From: JALONO01 sp038209965 | GTDB taxonomy: Bacteria > Bacteroidota > Bacteroidia > Cytophagales > Thermoflexibacteraceae | Direction of reading: 5' to 3' | Length of the DNA: 64,000 bases | Assembly (NCBI GenBank): GCA_038209965.1 | Contig: JBBQXF010000008.1 | Location: 1 to 64,000, forward strand | Part shown: in pieces, positions 1-9,024 of the stretch | How the letters are laid out: each line of letters begins with the position of its first letter | Numbering within the stretch: position 1 is the stretch's first letter | Made by a program: the position numbers and the translations under genes | Notes under the pieces: model-generated | Told to the model about the DNA's origin: nothing | Database searches by the model: none | The model's input: the letters and a program-made list of their open reading frames with translations, nothing else

Positions 1-942
1 AACACCGAAAATGTGGAAGTTGAAGCCTCCGGCGCACTGCTGGTACCCGTAGTGGACAACCCCAAGCCGCTCTTGAGCTTGCAACACGCCACCATCACCC
101 AAGAAAACCAAGCTCCCTCCAACTTTACTGACCAGAGTGAGGCCTGGACGTTGGGGGCGGCCATGTCCTCGATCGGTTTCGTGGTTTCCGCGCCCGACTA
201 TTTGGGCTTCGGGGCTTCGCGATCCATGCCCCACCCCTACGAGCACGCGCCCACATTGGCCTCCGCCTCGCTGGACATGCTGCGGGCGGTGCGCGAGTTT
301 TGCCGCAAAGAAGGCATTGTATTGAACGAAAAACTGTTCTTGGCAGGTTACTCGCTCGGCGGCTCGGCCACGATGGCCCTCCACAAGACCATTGAAGAGC
401 AGGCGGCCAGCGAATTTACCGTTACGGCCAGTGCACCGGGGGCTGGAGCTTACCACAAGACCGGTTTTGCCCGGTCCATCATGGGCAGCAACCAAGTGCT
501 CAGTTTTATCGACAGCTATTTGTGGGTGCTGGACACCTATAACCGGGTGTACAAAATCAACCGTCCAGTGAACCAGATCATCGATGCCCGCTTCAGCTTT
601 ACCATTCAGGGCAATCAATTGACCGGCAATTTTAGCCGCAACCCCCAAGAACTGTTCACGCCCGCGTTCCGGCAGGGGATCCTCAGCGGGTCCGACACCC
701 CGTTTATGAATGCCCTGCGCGACAATGATGTGCACGACTGGCGGCCGAAGGCCCCGATCCGGATGTTCCACGGCAGCGCCGATGACTTTGTGCCCATCAC
801 CAATGCCCGCGATGCCTTGGCCGCCATGCGCGCTCGCGGGGCCACCAACGTGGAGCTGCAAGAAATTCCGGGCGGCAACCACTTCACCTCGGTGCCGCAA
901 TACATTTTGGGAATGTATTTCTACTTTGCCCCGCTTTTATAA
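1..942 (+). CDS. alpha/beta hydrolase, lipase-like (5' end cut by window)
   Basis: The frame is open from the first base, so the true start and any signal peptide lie upstream. The nucleophile elbow GYSLGG puts the catalytic Ser at codon 352-354. A GSADDFVP segment carries the likely acid Asp, and GGNHFTS near the C-terminus carries the His, so the full triad is present in the right order. The spacing and the PDYLGFG stretch fit the secreted lipase/esterase branch of the family. The substrate cannot be told from sequence. A strong hairpin terminator follows 17 bases after the stop, so this is the last gene of its unit. Confidence 0.85.
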   Translation, partial: NTENVEVEASGALLVPVVDNPKPLLSLQHATITQENQAPSNFTDQSEAWTLGAAMSSIGFVVSAPDYLGFGASRSMPHPYEHAPTLASASLDMLRAVREFCRKEGIVLNEKLFLAGYSLGGSATMALHKTIEEQAASEFTVTASAPGAGAYHKTGFARSIMGSNQVLSFIDSYLWVLDTYNRVYKINRPVNQIIDARFSFTIQGNQLTGNFSRNPQELFTPAFRQGILSGSDTPFMNALRDNDVHDWRPKAPIRMFHGSADDFVPITNARDALAAMRARGATNVELQEIPGGNHFTSVPQYILGMYFYFAPLL

Positions 943-958
943 TCCATGAATTCGCCCG

Positions 959-1002
959 AAAGGCCCAACGGTTTTGTCCCAAACCGCTGGGCCTTTGTTT
1001 TG
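959..1002 (+). terminator. intrinsic terminator after the hydrolase
   Basis: Arms at 959-974 and 981-996 pair with one mismatch around a 6-base loop, and the right arm runs into a T-rich tail. Confidence 0.8.
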
Positions 1003-1187
1003 GGGCCGGCCCTATTTTTAAGGCAAGACCGCCCCTTTTTTGGTTTTTTTTTGCTGCTTCGGGCCGAATGTGCTTGGCCTTGGGATTAATTTTTTAATTT
1101 AGCCGTAACAATGCCCCCCAAGCCGGCGAAAGTGGAAGAGGGATGTCAGTAATTTTTTAGAACAACAACTCCAAACCTATTGACAAT

Positions 1188-2765
1188 ATGAGTACGAACA
1201 AAGAAGCCTGGGGATCTCGGGTAGGGTTGGTGCTGGCCATGGCGGGCAATGCGGTCGGCTTGGGCAACTTCCTCCGGTTCCCGGTGCAGGCCATCCAGAA
1301 CGGCGGTGGCGCGTTCATCATTCCCTATTTGGTCTGTTTCTTGCTCATGGGCATTCCCCTGCTCTTGGTTGAGTGGAGCATGGGCCGGTTTGGGGGCAAG
1401 TTTGGCCACCACAGCACCCCCTTCATCTTGGATGCCTTGGACAAGCGAAGCTTTTGGAAGTACATTGGCGTGTTCGGTATTTTTACCAACTTGGCCGTCG
1501 CTGCCTATTATTGTTACCTTGAATCCTGGACCTTGGCCTATGTCTATCACACCATATCCCGGTCATTTAGTGGCATGGAGCGCGAGGCTGTCTCGGGTTT
1601 CTTTGGTGATTATGTATCGCTCACCAGCCCGACCCAGCCCATCCTATTCTGGCTTATCTGTTTAGTACTCAATACCTACATCCTCTCGCGGGGCCTGAGT
1701 GGTGGGGTGGAAAAAGTGGCCAAGGTGGGCATGCCGCTCCTGATCGTGTTCGGTATTTTCTTGGCGGTGCGGGCAGTGAGCATCAAGGCCGGGGTGGATG
1801 GCGCCATTAACGACGGGACCGCCGGGCTAAATTTTCTTTGGACCCCCGATTTTAGCACCATTTGGACTCCCAAAGTGTGGCTGGCGGCGGCTGGACAAAT
1901 ATTCTTTACTCTTTCGGTCGGTATGGGATCCATCCAGTGTTATGCGTCCTATATCCGGGCCAAAGACGATGTGGCCCTCAATGCCATGAGCGCCGGCTGG
2001 ATGAACGAATTTGTGGAAGTGGTGCTGGGCGGGGCTATCCTGATCCCGATCGCGGTGGGTTATCTGGGCATTGACACCGTGATCGAAATGACCAAAAACG
2101 GGGGCTTGGGGCTGGGTTTCCGCACATTGCCGTTCTTGTTCGAGCAGTGGGGCAGTATGTTGGCCGTCATTTCGGGCGTGTTTTGGTTTGGCCTGCTCTT
2201 TTTTGCGGGCATAACCTCGTCACTGGCCATGGGCACACCGTGCATAGGCTTTTTGCAAGATGAATTTGGCTGGCGGCGCGAAAATGCCGCTTGGGTCTTT
2301 GGGGTGGGGGTGTTTTTGTTGGGCCTGCCCACTGTGCTTTTCTTCAACTATGGCGTGTTTGATGAATACGACTTCTGGGCGGGTACTTTCTCCCTCGTAG
2401 TTTTTGCTTTCTTTGAAATCATCCTGTTTGCTTGGGTTTTTGGCATGGACAAGGGCTGGCGTGAGATTACCACCGGGGCCGACATTGAAGTGCCCGTCTT
2501 TTTTAAGTTCGTGATCAAGTTTGTCACGCCCTTGCTGCTCGGTGCGGTGTTCTTCAGTAGTTTGCCCGAAGTTTGGAAACGAATCACCAACGTGGCCATC
2601 TACGCCGAGATTGCCAAAGCCACCGATCCCGGCATAATTGCCGAGTTGGAGAAACAGATCTTGTTTGTCAATGGCTCCCGATTGTTATTGCTGGGGGTTT
2701 TTGCGGGCATTGCAACGCTGGTGGGCGTAGCCTACCGCAAGCGGGTGCGCGAGGGCCGGATCTAG
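1188..2765 (+). CDS. sodium:neurotransmitter symporter family (SLC6/NSS) transporter
   Basis: A 525-residue inner-membrane protein with the NSS N-terminal signature: WGSRVGLVLAMAGNAVGLGN (the Na+/substrate-binding unwound TM1), then NGGGAFIIPY. About twelve hydrophobic segments follow, the usual LeuT-fold size. The family couples uptake of amino acids or other small amines to Na+. The exact substrate is not readable here. The ATG at 1188 leaves only six residues before the conserved WGSR. A 34-codon gene downstream looks like the small subunit found beside some bacterial NSS carriers, which favours a methionine/alanine or related amino-acid importer by analogy. No clear SD is seen, as is usual in this phylum. 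Confidence 0.92.
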   Translation: MSTNKEAWGSRVGLVLAMAGNAVGLGNFLRFPVQAIQNGGGAFIIPYLVCFLLMGIPLLLVEWSMGRFGGKFGHHSTPFILDALDKRSFWKYIGVFGIFTNLAVAAYYCYLESWTLAYVYHTISRSFSGMEREAVSGFFGDYVSLTSPTQPILFWLICLVLNTYILSRGLSGGVEKVAKVGMPLLIVFGIFLAVRAVSIKAGVDGAINDGTAGLNFLWTPDFSTIWTPKVWLAAAGQIFFTLSVGMGSIQCYASYIRAKDDVALNAMSAGWMNEFVEVVLGGAILIPIAVGYLGIDTVIEMTKNGGLGLGFRTLPFLFEQWGSMLAVISGVFWFGLLFFAGITSSLAMGTPCIGFLQDEFGWRRENAAWVFGVGVFLLGLPTVLFFNYGVFDEYDFWAGTFSLVVFAFFEIILFAWVFGMDKGWREITTGADIEVPVFFKFVIKFVTPLLLGAVFFSSLPEVWKRITNVAIYAEIAKATDPGIIAELEKQILFVNGSRLLLLGVFAGIATLVGVAYRKRVREGRI

Positions 2766-2931
2766 CCACACAATCGGGCCGGCACCAATTGTTGCTGGCG
2801 GGTTCCGCTAGCCAACCCGGTCCGGCCGGTTGAAAAATTTGCGCCTTGGCTCATTGCGCCAAACGCCTAACCGATTCAATATTAATTTAGCAGGGTCAAC
2901 CATACCCATCATCATTCAATTTTTTTGTCAC

Positions 2932-3036
2932 ATGGAAACAACGCCGTTCATTCTCATGGTCTCAGTCCAGCTCTTGGTCACCGCAGCCACGGCCTATTTC
3001 TTCCTCAAAGTGCTCAAAACCCCCAACAAAGAATGA
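2932..3036 (+). CDS. MetS-like small membrane subunit of the NSS transporter
   Basis: A 34-codon ORF starting at ATG 2932, in frame with a longer open stretch that lacks a better start. The product is one transmembrane helix (about residues 6-25, ILMVSVQLLVTAATAYFFLK) followed by a short basic tail. It lies 166 bases after an NSS symporter on the same strand. In Corynebacterium the methionine importer MetP needs a comparably tiny partner, MetS, and many NSS genes in other phyla carry such a companion. Assignment rests on size, topology and position, not on a strong sequence motif. Confidence 0.6.
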   Translation: METTPFILMVSVQLLVTAATAYFFLKVLKTPNKE

Positions 3037-3189
3037 GGGTGGGGCACAATGGCCATTGCACGACTTGTCCAGTGGGCAATCTAGCGTAGGCGGTTAACGG
3101 GGTTTTTATTGATTTTCAATGAGTTGCTTTTTGGGGTAGCCGAAAGTCAATCAGGTTTGGGTTTAGCTTATTCAAATTATCATGATTGC

Positions 3190-3726
3190 ATGTTAGTCAA
3201 AGACAAACTTTTTCGCCGGTACATCACCCATGAGCAGATCGAGGGCCGGATTGCCGAATTGGGCCGCCAGATCTGCCAAGATTACCAAGGACAAAACCCG
3301 CTGTTTGTGGCCGTTTTGAACGGGGCCTTCATGTTTGCCGCTGATCTCATGCGCGAAGTGGACATCATATCGGAAATCACCTTTGTCAAATTCACCTCTT
3401 ACCACAATATGCTCAGTTCGGGCATGGTGGATCAGATCATCGGCTTTGAGAAAGATCTCCGCGACCGGCATGTGGTGTTGGTGGAAGACATCGTCGATAC
3501 GGGCATCACCATGACCGAGATCATGGCCGAAATCCGTACCTACCAACCCGCCTCGGTCGAGATAGTGGCCCTGCTCACCAAGCCCGAAGCCCTCCAACGG
3601 GACGTGAAAGTCAAATATGCGGGCTTCGAGATAGCCAACCAGTTTGTGGTCGGCTATGGACTGGACTACGACGGCTATGGGCGCAACCTGCGCGACATCT
3701 ACGTGTTGGACGAGCCTGCCGCTTAA
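3190..3726 (+). CDS. hpt: hypoxanthine phosphoribosyltransferase
   Basis: A 178-residue purine-salvage enzyme that transfers phosphoribose from PRPP to hypoxanthine and/or guanine in the cytoplasm. The PRPP-binding loop VVLVEDIVDTGITM is intact, and the C-terminal VVGYGLDYDGYGRNL matches the base- and Mg-binding end of HPRTs. The open frame extends to 3109, but the ATG at 3190 (MLVKDKLFRRYI) gives the family's normal length. The extra upstream residues are unlike the family. The gene stands alone and ends in a terminator shared with the convergent gene. Confidence 0.92.
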   Translation: MLVKDKLFRRYITHEQIEGRIAELGRQICQDYQGQNPLFVAVLNGAFMFAADLMREVDIISEITFVKFTSYHNMLSSGMVDQIIGFEKDLRDRHVVLVEDIVDTGITMTEIMAEIRTYQPASVEIVALLTKPEALQRDVKVKYAGFEIANQFVVGYGLDYDGYGRNLRDIYVLDEPAA

Positions 3727-3824
3727 ATTTTTACCATTGTAACCCTCATTGGAGTGAGGTCACGCAAACCATTTAAAATCCCGAAGCGAGGCAATGATGA
3801 TGAATAGATAATCAGCTTTACCGT

Positions 3825-3859
3825 AAAAGCCTGAATGAATCATTCATTCGGGCTTTTTT
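3825..3859. terminator. bidirectional terminator between convergent genes
   Basis: A stem of about 14 bp (3825-3838 with 3844-3857) with A4 on one side and T6 on the other lies between hpt (+) and the convergent gene on the minus strand. Confidence 0.75.
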
Positions 3860-3926
3860 GCCAAAGCCGCCCACTCGGCAAAAAGGGATGGCTTCGGCAA
3901 AAGATAGATCAGCAAAACAAGATCCT

Positions 3927-5015
3927 TTAGTTTTTGGCATTGAACCCGAAAGAAAGCCCCGCTTGGAGGCCATCTTTGTGCGGGATCACGTAGCCGTTGA
4001 GCGGGATGTTGAGCTTGCCCGAGCGGAAAGTTTTGCCAAACGCAATGACAAAGCCCGTACTGACCTCGCGCGTGCCCCGGCTGTCCATCCGTTTGATAAA
4101 ATCGGCATTGGCGGGCGAGTCGGCAGTGCGGAGCCGCCAAACGCCGTTGTCATAATAGCCCTCGGCTTGTGCCACAAAGCGCACCGTTGGCCCGAAGGCA
4201 AATTCCCAGCCGTTTTTGTTGTTGCGCAGGCCGTTCAAAATAGTAAAGCTGGGGATGAACAAGCCTTGATCAATGCCCGTCACCAGCGGGATAAACTCGA
4301 ATAGTGCCTGAAACTTGCCCTCGTTCAAGTATTGTTTCTCAAACTGGTAGCCAAACTGGAAGAAAACTGGGACCACATCGAAGCCGCCCGTGGTAGTGCC
4401 TTCGCTCAGGCGGGCCGCCAAATCGCCGGTGAACGTGGCAAAGCCCATTCGGGGCCCGTCAGATCGCAGGCGTTTGATGTGCGGATTGGTGACCACACTT
4501 TCTTGGGTTTGGGGCTTGGTGAGTTGTTGGACCAAAAAAGCGTCGTTTTTCCGGCCAAACAGGTCGTTGAGCGAAATCTGGAACATGGATTGCACCCGTT
4601 CAGGAATTTCCAAAAACTCCCGCACCACGGTTTTTTGCAACTTTTCTTGGCCCACGTCGATGAGCCGGAGTGAGAGCATGATCTTGCCCGACTGGCGTTC
4701 CACGCTGCCCATCAGCATCAAGTCAGCGTTGATGATCCGCCCGGCCTCGGTCAGGCATTGTTTGCCGTAGCAATTGGCCGCCGCAAAATCGGCTTTGCGC
4801 AGCAGGTAAAAAGCATCGTACCGATCAATGACCTCCAGCGTGTCCAGCCGCTCCAATTCCAGGCGGAGCAGGTTGCCGGCTACCTCCGGGGAAATGGACA
4901 GGCCGCTGACATCGGCATGGAGCACCGCTATTTTGGTGCGTTTTTGCCCCAGGGCTGCATTGGCCACACAAGTCAGGCAAAGTAACAGGATCAAATTGCG
5001 CATATTCGTTTTCAT
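3927..5015 (-). CDS. secreted protein with CsgG/TolB-like N-terminal domain
   Basis: 362 residues from the ATG at 5015 (a second ATG at 5003 is also possible). A signal peptide ending near ANAALGQ is followed by about 130 residues that read like a CsgG/TolB-N or DUF2380-type domain: KIAVLHADV, a segment on a 'root' lineage of Leu-rich helices, then INADLMLMGSVERQSGKIMLSLRLIDV. A conserved-looking CYGKQC pair could form a disulfide. The second half (about residues 185-360) is beta-rich with Gly/aromatic alternation, suggesting a barrel-like or surface domain. Likely periplasmic or outer-membrane associated. No specific function is recognised. Confidence 0.7.
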   Translation of the reverse strand: MKTNMRNLILLLCLTCVANAALGQKRTKIAVLHADVSGLSISPEVAGNLLRLELERLDTLEVIDRYDAFYLLRKADFAAANCYGKQCLTEAGRIINADLMLMGSVERQSGKIMLSLRLIDVGQEKLQKTVVREFLEIPERVQSMFQISLNDLFGRKNDAFLVQQLTKPQTQESVVTNPHIKRLRSDGPRMGFATFTGDLAARLSEGTTTGGFDVVPVFFQFGYQFEKQYLNEGKFQALFEFIPLVTGIDQGLFIPSFTILNGLRNNKNGWEFAFGPTVRFVAQAEGYYDNGVWRLRTADSPANADFIKRMDSRGTREVSTGFVIAFGKTFRSGKLNIPLNGYVIPHKDGLQAGLSFGFNAKN

Positions 5016-5248
5016 CGGAATTGGGGGTTGATGTACCAATGCCCCAAAACTAGCTGGCTGGCCCATCTGTCGTTAACGGTTTGGTGCGCGCCATTTTTCC
5101 CATTTACGGCTTGGCCACACCGATTGGCAAGAAAAAAAGTCGGCGGGCCAAGCAGTTGCAAAAAAAGCCAGAACGAGTGCCACATTGCGACATATTGCCA
5201 AACAAAATTTTATCTTTACGGAAATTCGCCAAAAAAAGGCGTTGACCC

Positions 5249-6226
5249 ATGGAAGCCCAAATTAGATTTTTCCAACAAATCCGCTTGTTGGCCAAGGGGA
5301 TATTCAGCTTTGCCGATGAACTGGCCGAGGTGCTGCAGGTCAGCCCAGACAGCGTGTATCGCAGATTGCGGGGAGAAACTGCCCTCACTGTGGACGAATT
5401 GCTGAAAATTTGTCGGTATTACCAAGTTTCACCCGATATTTTGAATGTAAGTGAAAATGGTGCGGTCAATTTTCAATACAACCTATTGCAAACCGAGGAA
5501 GATTTTGCCCACTATTTACAGTCGTTCTGCGACTCACTGCGCTTACTGGTCAAGGCGGGCAAGCACGCCCAAGTGATCTACGCCGCCGACGACGTGCCGA
5601 TCTTCCACCATTTCCAGTTTCCCGAACATTCGGCGTTCAAAATGTATTTTTGGATGAAGTCAGTGTTGAATATTTCATCCTTGGCGGGCCAGCGGTTTTC
5701 CCCGGAAATGTTCCGGCCCGGGCTACTGGCCCTGGGCAAAGAGATGTATGAGTTGTATTGCCAGATCCCCTCCATTGAAATCTGGACCGAGGAGTCGGCC
5801 AACAGCACACTGAACCAACTGCTGTACTGCTGGGAGTCGGGCCTGTTTGAGCGGCAGCGCGATGCGGAACTGATCCTGGAACAGACCCACGCGCTGGTGG
5901 ACGTGGTCCAGCGGCAAGCCGAGACCAGTTCCAAGCGGCTGGACGTGCGCCAGGGCGGCGATTTTTCGATGTACCACGCCGAGATCCAAATCGGCAACAA
6001 TTGTGTGCTGGTGAAGGCCGGCCCCCAGCAAACGGTCTATCTGCGCCACCAAACTTTCAATACGCTCAGGACCAACAACCCGAATTTTTGCCGAGAAACC
6101 GAACAATGGCTCCAGAACGAAATCCGCAAGTCATTGCCCATCAGTGGAGTGGCCGAAAAACAGCGGTACCAGTTTTTTCAAAAAATCAAACAAAAAATTG
6201 ATCGGTTGGCGGGCAAGCTGCGGTGA
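5249..6226 (+). CDS. XRE-like helix-turn-helix regulator with long C-terminal domain
   Basis: 325 residues. Residues about 15-65 form a helix-turn-helix (FADELAEVLQVSPDSVYRRL then LTVDELLKICRYYQVSP), as in Cro/C1-type domains. The remaining 250 residues are helical and unlike any enzyme I recognise. The architecture, a short HTH with a long conserved C-terminal region, recurs among Bacteroidota regulators of unknown ligand. A TATCTTTA element at 5211-5218, about 30 bases before the ATG, is a plausible -7 box. Target genes are unknown; the neighbours give no hint. Confidence 0.7.
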   Translation: MEAQIRFFQQIRLLAKGIFSFADELAEVLQVSPDSVYRRLRGETALTVDELLKICRYYQVSPDILNVSENGAVNFQYNLLQTEEDFAHYLQSFCDSLRLLVKAGKHAQVIYAADDVPIFHHFQFPEHSAFKMYFWMKSVLNISSLAGQRFSPEMFRPGLLALGKEMYELYCQIPSIEIWTEESANSTLNQLLYCWESGLFERQRDAELILEQTHALVDVVQRQAETSSKRLDVRQGGDFSMYHAEIQIGNNCVLVKAGPQQTVYLRHQTFNTLRTNNPNFCRETEQWLQNEIRKSLPISGVAEKQRYQFFQKIKQKIDRLAGKLR

Positions 6227-6486
6227 GCGGGGCAAGCCCAGCCGATGCGATGGCCATGTCGGGCGGTGTTCTATCGGGGCAACCCAACCGGGGCAAAAAA
6301 TGCCATTGAATTGTCCAGATGAACGCCACCGGTGCCAAAGTGGGAGCGTTTGGAGCTGGGCAAATGCCCGCGCAAAACCGATGGCCAGCGGTAATTTGCC
6401 CAAACTTTGTATTTTTGGCCTTGTAAGGGTCAAAAAAAGCAAACGAACGGTTTTTGACAACCCCAATCCAATCCATCACAACGCGA

Positions 6487-7233
6487 ATGAAACTTTTAGC
6501 AGGAAAAAATGCCCTCATTACCGGGGCCTCCAAAGGCATCGGGCGGGCCATTGCCCTCCGTTTTGCCCAAGAGGGTGCAAACGTGGGCTTCACTTATTTG
6601 TCCAGTGTGGCCCAAGGGGAAGCTTTAGAAATTGAACTGGCCGCCCTGGGGGTAAAAGCCAAGGGATACCGCTCCGATGCCTCGGACTTTGTCGCCGCCG
6701 AGCAGTTGATGGCCCAGTTCTTGGCCGATTTCGGCACCGTGGATGTGTTGGTCAACAATGCGGGCATCACCAAGGACAACCTGCTGCTGCGCATGAGCGA
6801 AGAGCAGTGGGACAGCGTGCTGAACATCAACCTCAAATCGGTGTTCAACCTGACCAAGGCCGCCACCAAGGCCCTGATGAAGCAAAAGAGCGGTTCGGTG
6901 ATCAACCTCACCTCGGTGGTGGGAGTAAAGGGCAATGCCGGGCAAGCCAATTATGCTGCTTCCAAAGCGGGCATCATTGGTTTTTCCAAATCGGTGGCCC
7001 TAGAACTTGGCTCGCGCAATGTGCGCTGCAATGCCATTGCCCCCGGATTTATTGAGACCGAAATGACGGCCCAACTGGACCAAAAAGTGGTGGATAGCTG
7101 GAAGGAGGGCATCCCGATGAAGCGCGGCGGCACACCAGAGGACGTGGCCGATTGTGCGGTTTTTCTCGGTTCCGATTTGTCAAAATACATGACCGGGCAA
7201 GTGTTGCACGTCAATGGGGGAATGTTGACCTAA
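6487..7233 (+). CDS. fabG: 3-oxoacyl-[acyl-carrier-protein] reductase
   Basis: A 248-residue classical short-chain dehydrogenase that reduces 3-oxoacyl-ACP with NADPH in fatty-acid elongation. Visible motifs: TGASKGIG cofactor loop, NNAG at about residue 90, the catalytic Ser in SVINLTSVVG, YAASK (Tyr/Lys), and the C-terminal PGFIETEMT and TGQVLHVNGGM typical of FabG. ATG 6487 is chosen over an upstream alternative start at 6454 because it gives MKLLAGKNALITGAS, the standard N-terminus. A TATTTTTG box lies at 6410-6417. Not clustered with other fab genes here; fabH lies at 28.4 kb. Confidence 0.93.
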   Translation: MKLLAGKNALITGASKGIGRAIALRFAQEGANVGFTYLSSVAQGEALEIELAALGVKAKGYRSDASDFVAAEQLMAQFLADFGTVDVLVNNAGITKDNLLLRMSEEQWDSVLNINLKSVFNLTKAATKALMKQKSGSVINLTSVVGVKGNAGQANYAASKAGIIGFSKSVALELGSRNVRCNAIAPGFIETEMTAQLDQKVVDSWKEGIPMKRGGTPEDVADCAVFLGSDLSKYMTGQVLHVNGGMLT

Positions 7234-7260
7234 TCAAATACTTTAACTTTCTTGCCCATT

Positions 7261-8307
7261 ATGCCTTTTAAGTTGACCGAACACCCGCACCGCCGCTACA
7301 ACATCCTGACCGGGGAATGGGTGCTGGTGTCCCCCCACCGCGCCCAGCGCCCTTGGCAGGGGCAGATCGAGGCGGCAGCTCCCGTCCAGGTGCTTGCCCA
7401 TGACCCGAACTGCTACTTGTGCCCGGGCAATGTCCGGGCCAACGGATTTGTCAATCCACCCTACGAGCATGCGTATGTGTTCACCAACGACTTCGCGGCC
7501 CTGCACCCCGAAGTGCCACCGGGGCGGGTCAAAAACAAATACGATCTGTTGGTGGCCAAGAGCGAGCGCGGCCTTTGCCGGGTCGTGTGCTACTCGCCGC
7601 GCCACGACCTGACCATGCCCCGGATGTCGCCCGAGGAGATCCGCCGGATCATCGATCTGTGGACCATTGAATTTATCGCGCTGTGCAGCCGGGAGTATAT
7701 CAACTATGTCCAGATTTTTGAAAACCGGGGCGAGATGATGGGGTGCAGCAATCCCCACCCCCACGGCCAGATCTGGGCCACCGAATCGATCCCGGTCGAG
7801 ATAGAAAAAGAAACCAAGCACTTGCGGGCGTGGCACCAAAAGAATGAGACCAGTTTATTGGGCAATTACTTGGCCCTGGAATTGGTAGAAAAGGAGCGGG
7901 TGGTGCTGGAAAACAATTATTTTGTGGCCGTGGTGCCGTTTTGGGCCACTTGGCCCTTCGAGACCCTTGTCATCAGCAAACGCCACTTTCAGCACATCAC
8001 CCAGTTGTCGCCCGATGAGAAAAATGCCTTTGCCGATATTTTAAATAAATTGACCACCAAGTACGATAATCTGTTTCAAGCCCCGTTTCCTTATTCGGCT
8101 GGCATTCACCAAGCACCAGTCGACGGGGCAGACTATCCCGAGTGGCATTTTCACGCCCATTTCTATCCGCCGCTGCTCCGGTCGGCCACGGTCAAAAAAT
8201 TCATGGTGGGTTTTGAGCTGTTGGCCAATCCGCAGCGGGACATCACTCCTGAACTGGCCGCCGAAAAATTGCGGCAAATGTCAGAAATCCATTACACCAA
8301 ATGGTAG
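7261..8307 (+). CDS. galT: UDP-glucose--hexose-1-phosphate uridylyltransferase
   Basis: A 348-residue GalT, Leloir pathway, cytoplasmic. It exchanges galactose-1-phosphate for glucose-1-phosphate on UDP-glucose. The active-site HPHGQIWA is intact (the second His is uridylylated), and the Zn-site CYLCPGN and the C-terminal WHFHAHFYPP are present. ATG 7261 gives MPFKLTEHPHRRYN. An upstream TTG at 7252 is less likely. It follows fabG by 27 bases on the same strand, so the two may be co-transcribed, though they share no pathway. No galK or galE is seen in the window. Confidence 0.95.
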   Translation: MPFKLTEHPHRRYNILTGEWVLVSPHRAQRPWQGQIEAAAPVQVLAHDPNCYLCPGNVRANGFVNPPYEHAYVFTNDFAALHPEVPPGRVKNKYDLLVAKSERGLCRVVCYSPRHDLTMPRMSPEEIRRIIDLWTIEFIALCSREYINYVQIFENRGEMMGCSNPHPHGQIWATESIPVEIEKETKHLRAWHQKNETSLLGNYLALELVEKERVVLENNYFVAVVPFWATWPFETLVISKRHFQHITQLSPDEKNAFADILNKLTTKYDNLFQAPFPYSAGIHQAPVDGADYPEWHFHAHFYPPLLRSATVKKFMVGFELLANPQRDITPELAAEKLRQMSEIHYTKW

Positions 8308-8638
8308 TAAGCAAACTGGTGGCCAGTTTCCTAGCCTCGATATAACCCGGTGGCATCTCGTGTGCGCGATGCCAAAAAATCGGTTTTTGCCAATCAGCAT
8401 GGCAAAAGCATTGAAAATCAATTAAATAAATGCTGGCAATCGCCTAAATTACTTTGCTTTTAGAAATTTTATTGCCAAAACAAATTCTCGGGATAAAATC
8501 GACTCACCGGGTGGTGGCGGCCATTCCTGCCAAGCACCCAACAATGGGCTACCCCGGTGGGCCGAGCGCAAGGTTGTTTTTTTGCACTAATTCCGCTAGG
8601 TTTACACTCCTACTCAGTTTCACCAACCATTCCCCAAC
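8308..8638. other. intergenic region with hairpin, repeated 18-mer and promoter
   Basis: No gene seen in 331 bases. It holds a hairpin at 8384-8407 (TTTTGCCA/TGGCAAAA arms, no T-run), the motif AGCATTGAAAATCAATTA at 8408-8425 that recurs exactly at 47.88 kb, and the promoter described at 8574-8604. Confidence 0.5.
8574..8604 (+). promoter_or_regulatory. Bacteroidota-type promoter for the HapK-like/SDR/racemase operon
   Basis: TTG (8574-8576), 20-base spacer, TAGGTTTA (8597-8604; consensus TAnnTTTG with one mismatch), 34 bases before the ATG at 8639. Confidence 0.5.
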
Positions 8639-8950
8639 ATGAAAACCCTTATTGTGCTGTTTAACCTCCGGGCTGGCGTATCGGCCACCGAATATGAAAC
8701 GTGGGCCAACGCGGTGGACATTCCGACCGTCAAAGCCTTGAAATCGATTACCGACTTTAAATTGTACAAGTCGCAACTCCTGTTTGGATCGGAGGCTACC
8801 CCGCCCTACCAGTATTTCGAAATCATTGACATCCACGACATGGATACCTTCGGGGCCGAAGCGGGCACCGCTACCATGCAGCGGGTGGCTGGCGAGTTTC
8901 AGCAGTTTGCCGATGGCCCACTGTTCGTTCTCACCGAGCGCTGCGGCTAG
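8639..8950 (+). CDS. small HapK/RedY-like dimeric alpha-beta barrel protein
   Basis: 103 residues, MKTLIVLFNLRAGVSATEYE opening, with the alternating strand-helix pattern of ferredoxin-like dimeric alpha-beta barrels. The family resemblance is to the REDY-like/HapK proteins first named from prodigiosin clusters, but those occur widely outside pigment pathways and no pigment genes are here. Its role is therefore unknown. It is the first gene of a short operon (SDR 74 bases on, proline-racemase-type gene 14 bases after that), which suggests a part in metabolising a small hydroxylated or amino acid. Confidence 0.6.
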   Translation: MKTLIVLFNLRAGVSATEYETWANAVDIPTVKALKSITDFKLYKSQLLFGSEATPPYQYFEIIDIHDMDTFGAEAGTATMQRVAGEFQQFADGPLFVLTERCG

Positions 8951-9024
8951 GTAGCGTCGGGCGATCCGCAAATTGTTCGCCCATTTTGGATTATTTATCT
9001 GATCGTTTTTTTATCCAATTCCTC

